13,139 nt of DNA from UBA1757 sp045627385 (GCA_045627385.1 JAZQNO010000001.1:1-13139), one strand, 5' to 3'; counted from the first letter of the stretch, positions 1-7,673 are shown. The notes: a model not told the origin generated them from the sequence alone. Program-made: numbers and translations.

Positions 1-286
1 CCACCCAAGTGTCGTCGGTGTCTTCCGTGGAGGCCGAACTCTGCCACATGCAGTACAGAGCCCCCTTGAAAGCCGCCAGCACCGTGCCGTGGCTGAAATG
101 GTCGGTTTTCGCACCGGGTGCGAAAACCACTTTGGTCTCCAGACCCTCCGGTTCGGAAAGGCCCAAGGTATTCTGATTGGAGAGATCCAGCAGATTGTCG
201 GATACGCCGAAAGGCGCCTGCGCCTGCGCCTCCACCGACACGACAGCCGACAGGAAGCACAGAAAAGGAAGGAATCTGAATTTCAT
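1..286 (-). CDS. Secreted sialidase/BNR-like protein, N-terminal part (runs off the left edge)
   Basis: Only the first 95 codons are present; the gene continues beyond base 1. The ATG at 286-284 opens a signal peptide (MKFRFLPFLCFLSAVVSVEA, then QAQAPFG), so the product is exported to the periplasm or outer surface. The mature start has the pattern FSHGTVLAAFKGALYCMWQS followed by an acidic EDTDDTWV stretch at the right edge. This resembles the first blade of sialidase/BNR beta-propeller proteins from Bacteroidales operons, where a phrase like 'FSHHPxxxxFKGxYYxxWS' precedes an Asp-box propeller. No catalytic residues or Asp boxes lie inside the window, so sialidase activity cannot be claimed. 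It begins 13 bases after the stop of the small lipoprotein gene and is very likely co-transcribed with the SusC/SusD operon. It could also be a non-sialidase propeller, for example a lyase or a glycan-binding protein. Confidence 0.7.
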   Translation of the reverse strand, partial: MKFRFLPFLCFLSAVVSVEAQAQAPFGVSDNLLDLSNQNTLGLSEPEGLETKVVFAPGAKTDHFSHGTVLAAFKGALYCMWQSSASTEDTDDTWV

Positions 287-299
287 GAAGGGAATGCGA

Positions 300-785
300 T
301 TATTGCTCCGATTGTTTCAAACCGGTGAACACAAAATTGAACGTGGTGGACTTGCGGCCCGTGCGCTGACTCATCGAGAAAGAAGCCACAGCCAGACCCT
401 CTTCGTCGATGGAGCCGGTTATGGCATTCTTCAACTCGTTGGCCGCCGATGTGTTGGTGAAGATGAAACCTTCGCCACAGTGCGAAATGTTTACCGTCAC
501 ACCCGCATCCAAAGATATGGAGGCAGCGGTAAACTTCAGATACACCGCATTCGACAGATTCCCGGTGGAATCGGCGTTTGGCTTGAAGGCGATCTCCATC
601 ACACATTCGGCCACGGTGGTGTCTGCCTTCTCGATACGGCAGATTTCACCGGCATAAGTTCCCACAGCCGACTCCGATGCCGGAGTGGGAAAGACATAAT
701 CTTCCTGCGGAGAAGACGAGCCGCAGGACACACAACAGGTAAGTACGGCAGCTGCTGCAGCCAAGTATACTATCAGTTTTTTCAT
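300..785 (-). CDS. Small outer-membrane lipoprotein in the SusE/F position
   Basis: The product is 161 residues from the ATG at 785; an in-frame GTG one codon upstream is less likely because MKKL opens a standard signal sequence. A lipoprotein signal runs through an Ala-rich core to CVSC, with Cys21 the probable lipidated residue. The following GSSSPQED is acidic and could act as a Bacteroidetes surface-export signal. The rest is probably beta-rich: GTYAGEIC starts the fold and the end has ITGSIDEEGLAVASFSM and FNFVFTG strands, which recalls calycin/lipocalin-like lipoproteins of Bacteroidales. That fold match is from memory of the pattern and is weak. The gene lies 19 bases after susD and 13 bases before the sialidase-like gene, where SusE/SusF-type surface glycan-binding proteins usually sit. 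It is much shorter than those proteins. A glycan-binding or inhibitor-like role is inference only. Confidence 0.75.
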   Translation of the reverse strand: MKKLIVYLAAAAAVLTCCVSCGSSSPQEDYVFPTPASESAVGTYAGEICRIEKADTTVAECVMEIAFKPNADSTGNLSNAVYLKFTAASISLDAGVTVNISHCGEGFIFTNTSAANELKNAITGSIDEEGLAVASFSMSQRTGRKSTTFNFVFTGLKQSEQ

Positions 786-804
786 CACAGTTGTTTTTTT
801 GTTA

Positions 805-2616
805 TCAATAGCCCGGATTCTGGTCTGTGTCGGAAATGCCGCTGTTGGTGGCGATTTCAGAAGCGGGAATGGGCTTGTACCACTTGACCTCGCCCTTCAC
901 ATTGCTCATATCGGCGGGCGAATTGACAAACTTGTTGAATTCCACATTGTAGCGCACCAGCTGACGCGTACGGCGCAGGTCTGTCCAGCGGGTGGTCTCG
1001 GCATACAGCTCGCGGGCACGCTCGTCGAGAATGAGGTCGACGGGACGGATGGCTCCGAACGAGGTGCCGGTCACATAATTGACCGTATAGTCGGAATAGG
1101 CCGACAAGGTCGTGGCGCCGGCACGGCTGCGGACCGCATTGATGTACTCCAGTGCCTTGGTCTCGTCTCCGGCAAGCATATAGGCCTCGGCCGCCATCAG
1201 ATACATGTCGCTCACATGGAACACCACAATGTCGCGGTAGTCGTTGGAACTGGTGGCCAGCTGGATGGTGGCCGGATCGTCGAACTTCTTCACACAGGTC
1301 ACCGCCGCATTGTTGTGGCTGATGTAGGTGTAATACTCCTCCGTGACGGTTTCGCTGATGGAGCCGTCGAAATTGAAGGAGAACTGGATGGCCGGATCGG
1401 CCAGGATGTGCACGTGGCACTTGTTCGGGCCCTCGCCCTGCACGAACTGGCTGTTGTGCTCGGTGATGTACTGCTGGGCCTCGGCCTTGGTGACATACCA
1501 GGGGAAATAGCGGTCGGCTATGCCCATCGCGGCCTTTTCGGCCTCGGTGGCGTGATAATAGGCGTAATAGCCCGTCTTGGGCCACTCGCCGAAATAGTTG
1601 TAGATGGTGGTCATGAAAGTGGCCTCGTAGCGCGTGTCGCCCTTGTCCCACAGGTAAAGGGCCTTGGGAGCGAACGCCAGCGTGCCCGAACAGCTCTTCA
1701 GGCCCGTGACGGCCGGATCGCCGTAGTTGCTGCCGTAGGTGTTCTGACGGCCGTGTCCGCCCGTCTGTGCATCGCCCGGATAGCCGTTGCGCTCGTACTG
1801 CACCGAAAAGATTTCTTCGGCGTTGCCTTCATTCGTATAGGACCACTTGTCTTCGAACGACATCGTCAGCGCCACGCCGCCAATAGCCTCTTCGGCATAT
1901 TGCGAAGCCTTTGACGTATAGGTGGAAGGACTGGTCGTGTAGGTGCCCTCCAATGCGTCGGTCAGCGTGGTCTCCAAGTCCCAGGCAGCCGCCAGGCAGA
2001 CCTTCGCCAGCAGCGCCTTCACCGCCTGACGGCTAACGTGGCCCTTGTGGTCGGTTTCCGGCAGGTTGGTGTCGTCGCGCAAAGCTTCCAGTTCCGATAC
2101 GATTTCCGCATAGAGCGCGTCGAGCGGTTTGCGGGGATAGTTGTTGAAGTCTGACTCGATGAAATCGGTCACATAAGGAACGGCGCCGAACTGCTGCGAC
2201 AGCAGATAATGGCCGTAGGCTCTGAAGAAACGCGCTTCGGCCACAAAGGCGGCGTTGCCGCTGCCGTACTTGATGAGGCCGTTGGCGTTGTTGATCAGTT
2301 CGTAGCAGCTTTTCCAATAGCTCGAAACGCCTGAGTTTTCGGGCGTGTAGCCGTATTTCTGAAAATCGCCCGGATCGGAGCCTCGGGTGGCGGCGTAGAG
2401 GTCGGTACCCCACTCCGTCATATTCACATTGGTCACCAGCGCCTTGAGCGAAGTGTAAAGGTTCACCCTCAGGGCCGACAGGCCCTCCTCGGTGGAGAAA
2501 TAGGCGTCGGCGGTCACGGTCGACTTGTTGTCGGCATCCAGAAACCCGGCGCATCCCGTCAGAAGCGTCATCGCGGCCGACAGGGACAAAGCGAAAGACA
2601 ATATCTTGATTTTCAT
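805..2616 (-). CDS. SusD/RagB-family glycan-binding outer-membrane lipoprotein
   Basis: This is a 603-residue SusD-like protein that forms the lid of a SusC transporter and binds the target glycan at the cell surface. The signal peptide ends in LLTGC with Cys22 as the lipidation site. It is followed by the family-typical AGFLDADNKSTVTADAYFST segment (an early 'FLD...T...Y/F' phrase). The helical region with AEARFFRAYGHYLLSQQFG and the residue 543-553 block RWTDLRRTRQL is characteristic, as is the C-terminal YKPIPASEI...DQNPGY ending. The length is within the usual SusD range (about 500-650). It starts 12 bases after the susC stop and is the classic susC partner. The glycan specificity cannot be read from the sequence by eye. 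The generic name is kept because it is not the starch SusD itself. Confidence 0.97.
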   Translation of the reverse strand: MKIKILSFALSLSAAMTLLTGCAGFLDADNKSTVTADAYFSTEEGLSALRVNLYTSLKALVTNVNMTEWGTDLYAATRGSDPGDFQKYGYTPENSGVSSYWKSCYELINNANGLIKYGSGNAAFVAEARFFRAYGHYLLSQQFGAVPYVTDFIESDFNNYPRKPLDALYAEIVSELEALRDDTNLPETDHKGHVSRQAVKALLAKVCLAAAWDLETTLTDALEGTYTTSPSTYTSKASQYAEEAIGGVALTMSFEDKWSYTNEGNAEEIFSVQYERNGYPGDAQTGGHGRQNTYGSNYGDPAVTGLKSCSGTLAFAPKALYLWDKGDTRYEATFMTTIYNYFGEWPKTGYYAYYHATEAEKAAMGIADRYFPWYVTKAEAQQYITEHNSQFVQGEGPNKCHVHILADPAIQFSFNFDGSISETVTEEYYTYISHNNAAVTCVKKFDDPATIQLATSSNDYRDIVVFHVSDMYLMAAEAYMLAGDETKALEYINAVRSRAGATTLSAYSDYTVNYVTGTSFGAIRPVDLILDERARELYAETTRWTDLRRTRQLVRYNVEFNKFVNSPADMSNVKGEVKWYKPIPASEIATNSGISDTDQNPGY

Positions 2617-2628
2617 AGCTGTATCTGT

Positions 2629-5600
2629 TTAGAACTTGATGTTGGCGCCAAACTGCCAGGAAACGATGCTCGGACCGTCTCCGCTGAGCGATGCGCTGGC
2701 CCATTCGGGATCGTAGCCCTTGTAGTCGGTGAAGACGAAAGGATTGGTCACCGTGGCATACAGTCGGGCGCTGGCGCATCCGATGCGTTCGATCCAGTCC
2801 TTGGGAAGCGTGTAGCCCAAGGTGATGTTCTTCACCTTCACATAGGAGGCGTCCACATAGGAGTTGGTCGAACCCAGCCAGTTTTCGGTTCCGACGCCGT
2901 TGTTGTCGGCCGAATAGTTGGGGAAAGGATAATCGCCGTAGTGGGTGGTTTCCTGATATTTCGGATTGATGTACAATCCGTTGGCGTCGATGCCGTCGCA
3001 ATCGAGCAGCGTGCCGGCCGGAATGTACCAGTCCACATTCATCTTGGTGCGCCCGCGGTCGCTCAGGGCCAGATACTCGTTGTAGAAGTTGGAGAACACC
3101 GTGTAGTTCTGTTTGGCATAGATGGAGAAGCCGAAATCCCAGTTGCCGTACTGCAGGTTGGAAGTGAGACTGCCCGTCCAGTCGGGATCCGACTTGTAGA
3201 CCTTCTTGTCGGCATCGGTGAACTTGCCGTCGCCGTTCATGTCCACGATGATGGGGTTGCCCTCGATGAGGCCGTAGCAGGTGTAGTAATATTGGTATTC
3301 CTTCACCGTCTCACCCGGCGTGAAGCCCATGAGCGAGGCGATTTCCGTGTCGGGCACCTTCATGTCGCGGTCCGAAACGATGCCGTCCCATACATAGCCA
3401 TAGATGTTGTTGTAGGGCTGGCCGATGATGAGGTTGCCTGTGGAACTGCCCGAATAGTAGTTGCCCGTGCCGTTCACCTCCAGCACCTCGTTCTCGTTGT
3501 GGGCGAAGCTGAAGGTAGTGCTCCAGTGTAGCTTTTCAGTGGCGATGTTTTCGGTGGTCAGGGCGATTTCCACACCGCGGTTGTTGACCGAACCCACGTT
3601 GGTGGTCATGCGCTGGCCCTGCAGCGGCAGCTGCACGCTGTAGAGCAGGTCGGTGGACGTCTTGTTGTAGAAGTCGACCGATCCGCGGATGCGCTCGTCG
3701 AAGAATCCGAAGTCGAAACCGCCGTTGATTTCGTGCGATTTCTCCCACCTCAGGTTCTGGTTGACCACGCCGCTGGGATACATGCCCTGGTAATAGGTGT
3801 CGCCGAAAGCGTAGTAGTTGGGGCCCGACACCGTGAGCTGAGTGGCATAGTTGCCCACATTGTTGTTGCCGGTGACACCGTAGCTCACACGCAACTTCAG
3901 GTTGGAGAGCCATTCGGCCGATGCCATGAACTCTTCTTCAGACAGACGCCAGGCGGCCGCCATGGAGGGGAAAGAACCCCAGCGGTTGCCGGGAGCGAAC
4001 TTGGAACTGCCGTCCCAACGCACCGTTCCGGTGAGGAGGTATTTGCCTTTGAACACATAGTTGGCCCTCAAAGCGTATGAGAGCATGCTGTTCTCGCCGT
4101 AGCCGTTGCCCGACGAGAGATTGTTGTAGCCGTTGTCGGTCGAGCCCAGATTCCACCAGTAGGTGCCTTCCATCACCTTGTTGTAGGTGAGGTCGAAACT
4201 CTCCGACTTCGCAGCCGTCGACGACATCAGTCCCATGAGACTGAGGTGATGGTCGGTGCCGAAGCTGTGGTCGTAGGTGACCAGGTTGTCCCAGGTCCAG
4301 GAGAATGCCATCGACTGGTCATATTGGGCCTCGTTCTGCGTTTCACCCGCGTCGGTGCCGCGGAAAAAGCCCGTGCGCGACAGCGAGAAATTGGGCGAGA
4401 ATGTCGACTTGATGCGCAGGTCCTTCATCGGCTGGAGCTGCAGATAGACATTGCCCAGCATCATCCAGGTGGCGCGGTTGCGCCATTCGTCCTCCATATA
4501 GACCAGCGGGCTGATCTGCGAGGTGAACTGGTACTCGTCGGTATGCAGCGCCTCTTTGGCACCCGGCTTCACATTGATGTTGCCGTTTTCGTCGTAGGGC
4601 TGCATGAAAGGATTGATGCGGAAAGCGTAGCTCACCGCGTTGTCGCTCGCATAATCGTGGTCGATGCGGGCCATGTTCATATTGAAACCGGCGCTGAAAT
4701 ACTTGTTGATTTCGGCGTCGAAACTGCCTTTGAAATTGAATTTCGACTGGCTGTCGCCCTTGAAGGTGCCGATTTCGTCGGAATAGCCCACACCGATGTA
4801 GTAGTGGTGCTGGGCCGCGCTGCCGCTCACCGACAGGTAGTGGTTCTGCTGGCGGCCTTGCTGGAGTACGAAATCGGGCCAGTTGTAAGTCTTGCCGTTG
4901 GCCAGGAGTTCCTTCATGCGGTAGATGCCTGTCTCGCGGTCCACCAGCAGACAGCGCTCGATGTCTTCGTTCACGAACATCGGCTTGCCACCGTTGGCCG
5001 AGCCGCCGGCATAGGTGAGGAACTTCATGAAACGATAGCGGTAGAAGTCTTCCGGACTGAGGAATTCCGGCAGACGGGCCGCATCGCTGATGCCGTAGTA
5101 GGCATCGTAGGAAATGACAGGCTTCGACTCTTTGCCGGCATTGACGCCGCCGCGCGTGGTGACCATCACCACACCGGCCGTGGCACGGGAGCCGTAGATA
5201 GCCGTCGAGGACGCATCTTTGAGGATGTCGATGCGTTCGATGTCTTGAGGATTCAGAAAATCGATGTCGTCACAGATGACACCGTCCACCACGTACAGCG
5301 GGCTCTGGTTGCTGCTGATGGAGTTTTTGCCTCGGATTTCGATATTGAAACCGCTGGCTGCACGACCCGAGCTCTTGGTGATGCTCACGCCCGGCACCGC
5401 ACCCTGGAGGTTTTCCAGCACGGAAGGAGCGCCCTTGGCGTTCAACTTTTCGGTGTTGACCGAGCCCACGGCACCCGTCAGGTCGTTCTTGCGGATTGTG
5501 TTGTAGCCGACCATCACCACCTCGTCGAGGGCTTTGACGTCTTCTTCCAACACCACATCCAGGCGCGTACGGTTGCCCAGAGCGATCGTTTGGCTCAGAT

Positions 5601-5826
5601 ATCCCATGCTGGACAGGACAATGCTTGAATTGGACGATGCCGACGGAATCGTGAACTCACCGTTGATGTCGGTCACGGCGACGGGCTTGCCGTCTGCCGT
5701 GACCATGGCACCAATGATGGGATCGCCGCCCGCATCTCTGACGGTACCCTTCACCTGCCGCTGGGCGAATGCCGAAAGCAGGAAGGCCGACAGGACTAAC
5801 GTGACAACGTATCTCTTGACTTGCAT
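2629..5826 (-). CDS. SusC/RagA-family TonB-dependent outer-membrane transporter
   Basis: This is a large TonB-dependent beta-barrel that imports oligosaccharides with its SusD lid. I place the start at the ATG at 5826 (1065 residues, MQVKRYVVTLVLSAFLLSAFAQ), giving a clean signal peptide; the longer frame to 5853 would need a TTG start and adds nine hydrophilic residues. After the signal peptide, residues about 24-98 form a carboxypeptidase-D-like domain (VKGTVRDAGGDPIIGAMV...DINGEFTI). Next comes the TonB-box/SusC signature ALDEVVMVGY (99-108) and the plug domain with PLYVVDGV, DIERIDILKDASSTAIYGSR and GVVMVTTRGG. The barrel fills the remainder and ends in an aromatic-terminal strand (...FGANIKF). 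A DMNGDGKFTDADK loop at 862-874 is an EF-hand-like calcium site often seen in SusC proteins. There is no N-terminal STN domain, so ECF-sigma/anti-sigma signalling through this protein is not expected. Confidence 0.97.
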   Translation of the reverse strand: MQVKRYVVTLVLSAFLLSAFAQRQVKGTVRDAGGDPIIGAMVTADGKPVAVTDINGEFTIPSASSNSSIVLSSMGYLSQTIALGNRTRLDVVLEEDVKALDEVVMVGYNTIRKNDLTGAVGSVNTEKLNAKGAPSVLENLQGAVPGVSITKSSGRAASGFNIEIRGKNSISSNQSPLYVVDGVICDDIDFLNPQDIERIDILKDASSTAIYGSRATAGVVMVTTRGGVNAGKESKPVISYDAYYGISDAARLPEFLSPEDFYRYRFMKFLTYAGGSANGGKPMFVNEDIERCLLVDRETGIYRMKELLANGKTYNWPDFVLQQGRQQNHYLSVSGSAAQHHYYIGVGYSDEIGTFKGDSQSKFNFKGSFDAEINKYFSAGFNMNMARIDHDYASDNAVSYAFRINPFMQPYDENGNINVKPGAKEALHTDEYQFTSQISPLVYMEDEWRNRATWMMLGNVYLQLQPMKDLRIKSTFSPNFSLSRTGFFRGTDAGETQNEAQYDQSMAFSWTWDNLVTYDHSFGTDHHLSLMGLMSSTAAKSESFDLTYNKVMEGTYWWNLGSTDNGYNNLSSGNGYGENSMLSYALRANYVFKGKYLLTGTVRWDGSSKFAPGNRWGSFPSMAAAWRLSEEEFMASAEWLSNLKLRVSYGVTGNNNVGNYATQLTVSGPNYYAFGDTYYQGMYPSGVVNQNLRWEKSHEINGGFDFGFFDERIRGSVDFYNKTSTDLLYSVQLPLQGQRMTTNVGSVNNRGVEIALTTENIATEKLHWSTTFSFAHNENEVLEVNGTGNYYSGSSTGNLIIGQPYNNIYGYVWDGIVSDRDMKVPDTEIASLMGFTPGETVKEYQYYYTCYGLIEGNPIIVDMNGDGKFTDADKKVYKSDPDWTGSLTSNLQYGNWDFGFSIYAKQNYTVFSNFYNEYLALSDRGRTKMNVDWYIPAGTLLDCDGIDANGLYINPKYQETTHYGDYPFPNYSADNNGVGTENWLGSTNSYVDASYVKVKNITLGYTLPKDWIERIGCASARLYATVTNPFVFTDYKGYDPEWASASLSGDGPSIVSWQFGANIKF

Positions 5827-5857
5827 AGGATCATGCAGTGAATGGTGTGACAAAAAT

Positions 5858-6655
5858 TTATCTGAGCATGAACTTCTGGCCGTTCATGATGACGATACCC
5901 TTGTAGCCTTCGTTGACGGGACGGCCGAGGATGTCGTACATCACGCCGTCTTCCATCTGAGCCTTCACGCTGCGGATGGCATCGGCCTTGCTGGCATCGT
6001 AGGGTTTGATCCACAGGCGCAGAGCGGCGCGCATCTGGTTGTTGCCGCTGAAGATGAACTGGAAGTCGCCTTCGTATGGTTCCTGACCGAAGTCGATGGT
6101 GGCGAACTTGTAGCCGGCCGTGTGGGATGTGGGCTGCAGACCCGTTTCGTTGAAGACTTCGGCGGGGTAAGCGGTGGCATAGCTCTCACCGGCTTTGTAA
6201 GAATCGCTGATGACGCAGGGGTCCACGGGATAAGCGGCCTGCTGGATGATGGTGGCATTGTCCTTCATGTCCTTTCCGATGGGGTCGACCCATTCGTAGG
6301 AGAAATCGCCGACGGCATTTTCACCCATACCGTAAGCCAGAAGGTATTCCCAGTTGTCGCCCTGAGAGAAACCGAAGAATTCGATGGCATACAGCTTGTT
6401 GTCACCGAGTTGCAGCACCTGGTTGGTGTTGTTCTTGAAGTTCAGCGCGTTGCTGTAGCCCTGACGCTCCAACACGGAATAGCTGCGGCCGCCGGCGGGT
6501 TCGAGGATGATGTCGGTGTTGGTGAACTTCCACTGGGCCGTGGTGCTGTTGATGCTGTCATAAGTGGCGCAGCACAGGTCTACATAATACACATCCTGAG
6601 CGGAAACACTGAGGAATGCTGCGAAAGCAGCGACGAGAGTAAAAAGTTTTCTCAT
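5858..6655 (-). CDS. Unrecognised secreted protein with a short C-terminal tail; first gene of the operon
   Basis: The product is 265 residues and I do not recognise its main domain. The signal peptide (MRKLFTLVAAFAAFLSVSAQ) is cleaved near residues 19-20 and no lipobox Cys is placed there. The body (about 21-225) looks beta-rich with many aromatic residues, e.g. LYAIEFFGFSQGDNWEYLLAYG and FQFIFSGNNQMRAALRLWI, and a Cys pair at 28-29. The last 28 residues (238-265: VMYDILGRPVN, then KGIVIMNGQKFMLR) match the short 'YDLxGRxV...KGIYIxNGKK' tail common on exported proteins of Prevotella and Bacteroides, which resembles the end of type IX secretion C-terminal domains. It lies directly after the operon promoter and 31 bases before susC, so it is probably a surface or secreted glycan-handling partner. 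A carbohydrate-binding jelly-roll fold is a guess. Confidence 0.85.
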   Translation of the reverse strand: MRKLFTLVAAFAAFLSVSAQDVYYVDLCCATYDSINSTTAQWKFTNTDIILEPAGGRSYSVLERQGYSNALNFKNNTNQVLQLGDNKLYAIEFFGFSQGDNWEYLLAYGMGENAVGDFSYEWVDPIGKDMKDNATIIQQAAYPVDPCVISDSYKAGESYATAYPAEVFNETGLQPTSHTAGYKFATIDFGQEPYEGDFQFIFSGNNQMRAALRLWIKPYDASKADAIRSVKAQMEDGVMYDILGRPVNEGYKGIVIMNGQKFMLR

Positions 6656-6786
6656 AATTGGTAATTGAGGGTTAATAAAAAAATTGATAACACTAATGAA
6701 ATAAAATTACACGTTCGCATTTGTCAAAAGGGGCATACAATGAGCGAAATCGGCTATTTTTTACGCCATTGTTGCGCATTTCTGCC
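6656..6786 (-). other. Leader (5' UTR) of the SusC/SusD operon
   Basis: About 130 bases lie between the predicted transcription start (near 6786) and the first ATG at 6655. The leader is AT-rich near the start codon, with runs of A/T and no Shine-Dalgarno sequence, as usual in Bacteroidetes. I see no convincing riboswitch or long hairpin in it. The length leaves room for post-transcriptional control, but none is visible. Confidence 0.5.
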
Positions 6787-6792
6787 CAAGGG

Positions 6793-6823
6793 CAAAAGTA
6801 TCATAAAATTATTCTCCTGCAAA
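6793..6823 (-). promoter_or_regulatory. Promoter of the SusC/SusD operon
   Basis: Read on the minus strand, TTTG (6823-6820) is followed by exactly 19 bases and then TACTTTTG (6800-6793). This fits the Bacteroidetes primary sigma consensus TTTG-N19-TAnnTTTG with no mismatch. Transcription would begin near 6786 and run left into the 265-residue secreted protein and the SusC/SusD genes. No adjacent regulator gene is in the window, so the inducing signal is unknown. Confidence 0.8.
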
Positions 6824-6860
6824 ATGGTGTGAGTCTTTCCGTTCTCATCTGACTGAGTTT

Positions 6861-6892
6861 TTCGCTCTGCACAGACCGAAACCCTATCTTTG
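6861..6892 (+). promoter_or_regulatory. Orphan plus-strand promoter-like site
   Basis: TATCTTTG at 6885-6892 is a perfect Bacteroidetes -7 element. TTCG at 6861-6864, 20 bases upstream, is a one-mismatch -33 box. The site is divergent from the operon promoter about 60 bases away. No ATG-started gene of reasonable size follows before the palindromic repeat at 7004, so it could drive a small RNA, lead into the toxin-antitoxin genes, or be fortuitous. Confidence 0.4.
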
Positions 6893-6961
6893 AAGGCTTA
6901 CGAAAAATTTGCTATACAACTGATTGTCAACGAATAAGGAAAATCGGCAAATTTTACTTGC

Positions 6962-7060
6962 CAAAGGTCGGCCGCAAAGGGCCGTTTTTGCCGGTTTTCC
7001 CCCGACCTTAGTGGCAAAAACATGCTTCCAGCCGGCCAAAACCACACTAAGGTCGGCCGC
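6962..7060 (+). repeat. Palindromic dispersed repeat, copy 1
   Basis: A perfect 10-base inverted repeat GACCTTAGTG (7004-7013) / CACTAAGGTC (7045-7054) encloses a 31-base loop that itself holds GCCGGC. The core 7004-7060 matches copy 2 at 8205-8261 in 54 of 57 positions by my hand alignment, in the same orientation. A flank of GC blocks, a T-run and a C-run (about 6962-7003) is also related to the flank of copy 2, but less closely. Open frames across it are short or lack ATG starts, so I treat it as non-coding, of the REP/MITE kind. No transposase is near. Confidence 0.85.
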
Positions 7061-7103
7061 ACCACAAACCCTGGAAATGATTGAAGAACTCAAAGCAGAG
7101 CCC

Positions 7104-7190
7104 ATTCAACCTGATACAGGGATAAGAGAAAACATTCAACCGGCTTCAGGGATAAGGCACGAAATATTCAACCTGCAGCAGGGATATATT
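7104..7190 (+). repeat. Three imperfect tandem units with CCTG-N3-CAGG cores
   Basis: Three adjacent units of 30, 32 and 25 bases start at 7104, 7134 and 7166. Each opens with ATTCAACC and carries a small dyad followed by GGATA: CCTG-ATA-CAGG, CCGG-CTT-CAGG and CCTG-CAG-CAGG. Units 1 and 3 have the perfect dyad; unit 2 has one mismatch. The array lies between palindrome copy 1 and the toxin-antitoxin promoter. A weak TTG-started frame crosses it but I judge it non-coding. Confidence 0.75.
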
Positions 7191-7274
7191 TAATTCACTC
7201 AACTAATTTTAGGGTAAGACACACAGGCTGCCGGCACACTGTCTGGAGCCTTATTTCAAAATCCTTCAAAAACT

Positions 7275-7305
7275 TTTGATGAAGCAATTAATCTTACTAT
7301 CTTTG
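7275..7305 (+). promoter_or_regulatory. Promoter of the toxin-antitoxin operon
   Basis: TTTG (7275-7278), a 19-base spacer and TATCTTTG (7298-7305) give a perfect Bacteroidetes promoter. The start site would be near 7311, leaving a leader of about 50 AT-rich bases before the antitoxin ATG at 7362. RelB/DinJ-type antitoxins usually repress their own promoter, but I see no clear palindromic operator over these boxes. Confidence 0.82.
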
Positions 7306-7361
7306 CAGTCAAGATGAATGCATGATGTATTCATAATATAATCAAATTAGCATTTAAAATT

Positions 7362-7658
7362 ATGGCACAGGCAACAATGACAGTCCGTACAGACTCTAAG
7401 GTAAAGGCGGAGTTTACCAATCTTTGCGAGCAGTTTGGCATGAGCGCTAACACTGCCATGAATATTTTTATGCGTGCTGTGATGGAAAGCCGTAGCATTC
7501 CTTTCATTATCGGTGTCGGCGCAAAAGACAATGCCAACGAAAAGCTTCGTACTATGCTTGCTCTCAATGCCGAGCGAAGGAGAAGCAGCAATGAACCGGA
7601 GATTTCTTTGGACGAGATCAATGCAGAGATATCGGCATACAGGGCCGAAAAGGACTAA
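7362..7658 (+). CDS. RelB/DinJ-family antitoxin (ribbon-helix-helix)
   Basis: This 98-residue protein has the N-terminal pattern of RelB/DinJ antitoxins. A short strand (ATMTVRTDSKVKAEF) is followed by two helices (FTNLCEQFGMSANTAMNIFMRAVMESRSIPF), the ribbon-helix-helix dimer used for DNA binding and autoregulation. The charged C-terminal part (AERRRSSNEPEISLDEINAEISAYRAEKD) would wrap and neutralise the partner toxin. The length is normal for the family. The ATG at 7362 lies about 50 bases after the predicted transcription start. The stop is followed 15 bases later by the PIN-domain gene, so the pair forms an operon. DinJ proteins are better known with YafQ/RelE-type mRNA interferases; the PIN partner here is less usual. 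The gene is AT-richer than its neighbours, consistent with acquisition. Confidence 0.9.
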   Translation: MAQATMTVRTDSKVKAEFTNLCEQFGMSANTAMNIFMRAVMESRSIPFIIGVGAKDNANEKLRTMLALNAERRRSSNEPEISLDEINAEISAYRAEKD

Positions 7659-7673
7659 TCCGGCACCACATCA

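Noticed and set aside
799..1914. 371-codon plus-strand frame antisense to the SusD gene
   Set aside because: The sequence has no motif and SusD is well supported on the minus strand.
4246..5628. 460-codon frame antisense to the SusC gene
   Set aside because: The composition is Val/His/Gly/Arg-rich, typical of an antisense shadow of a GC-rich gene, and SusC itself is unmistakable on the other strand.
5827..5853. Nine-residue N-terminal extension of SusC from a TTG codon
   Set aside because: The extension (SHHSLHDP) is hydrophilic and precedes a perfect signal peptide that starts with ATG at 5826.
7104..7190. CRISPR array
   Set aside because: The three units are contiguous, with no unique spacers between conserved repeats, and no cas gene is present.
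6924..7193. 89-codon plus-strand frame across the palindrome and the tandem repeats
   Set aside because: It starts with TTG, has no ATG start until after the palindrome, and its amino-acid sequence follows the repeat DNA. Part of the same peptide recurs at 8212 only because the repeat is duplicated.
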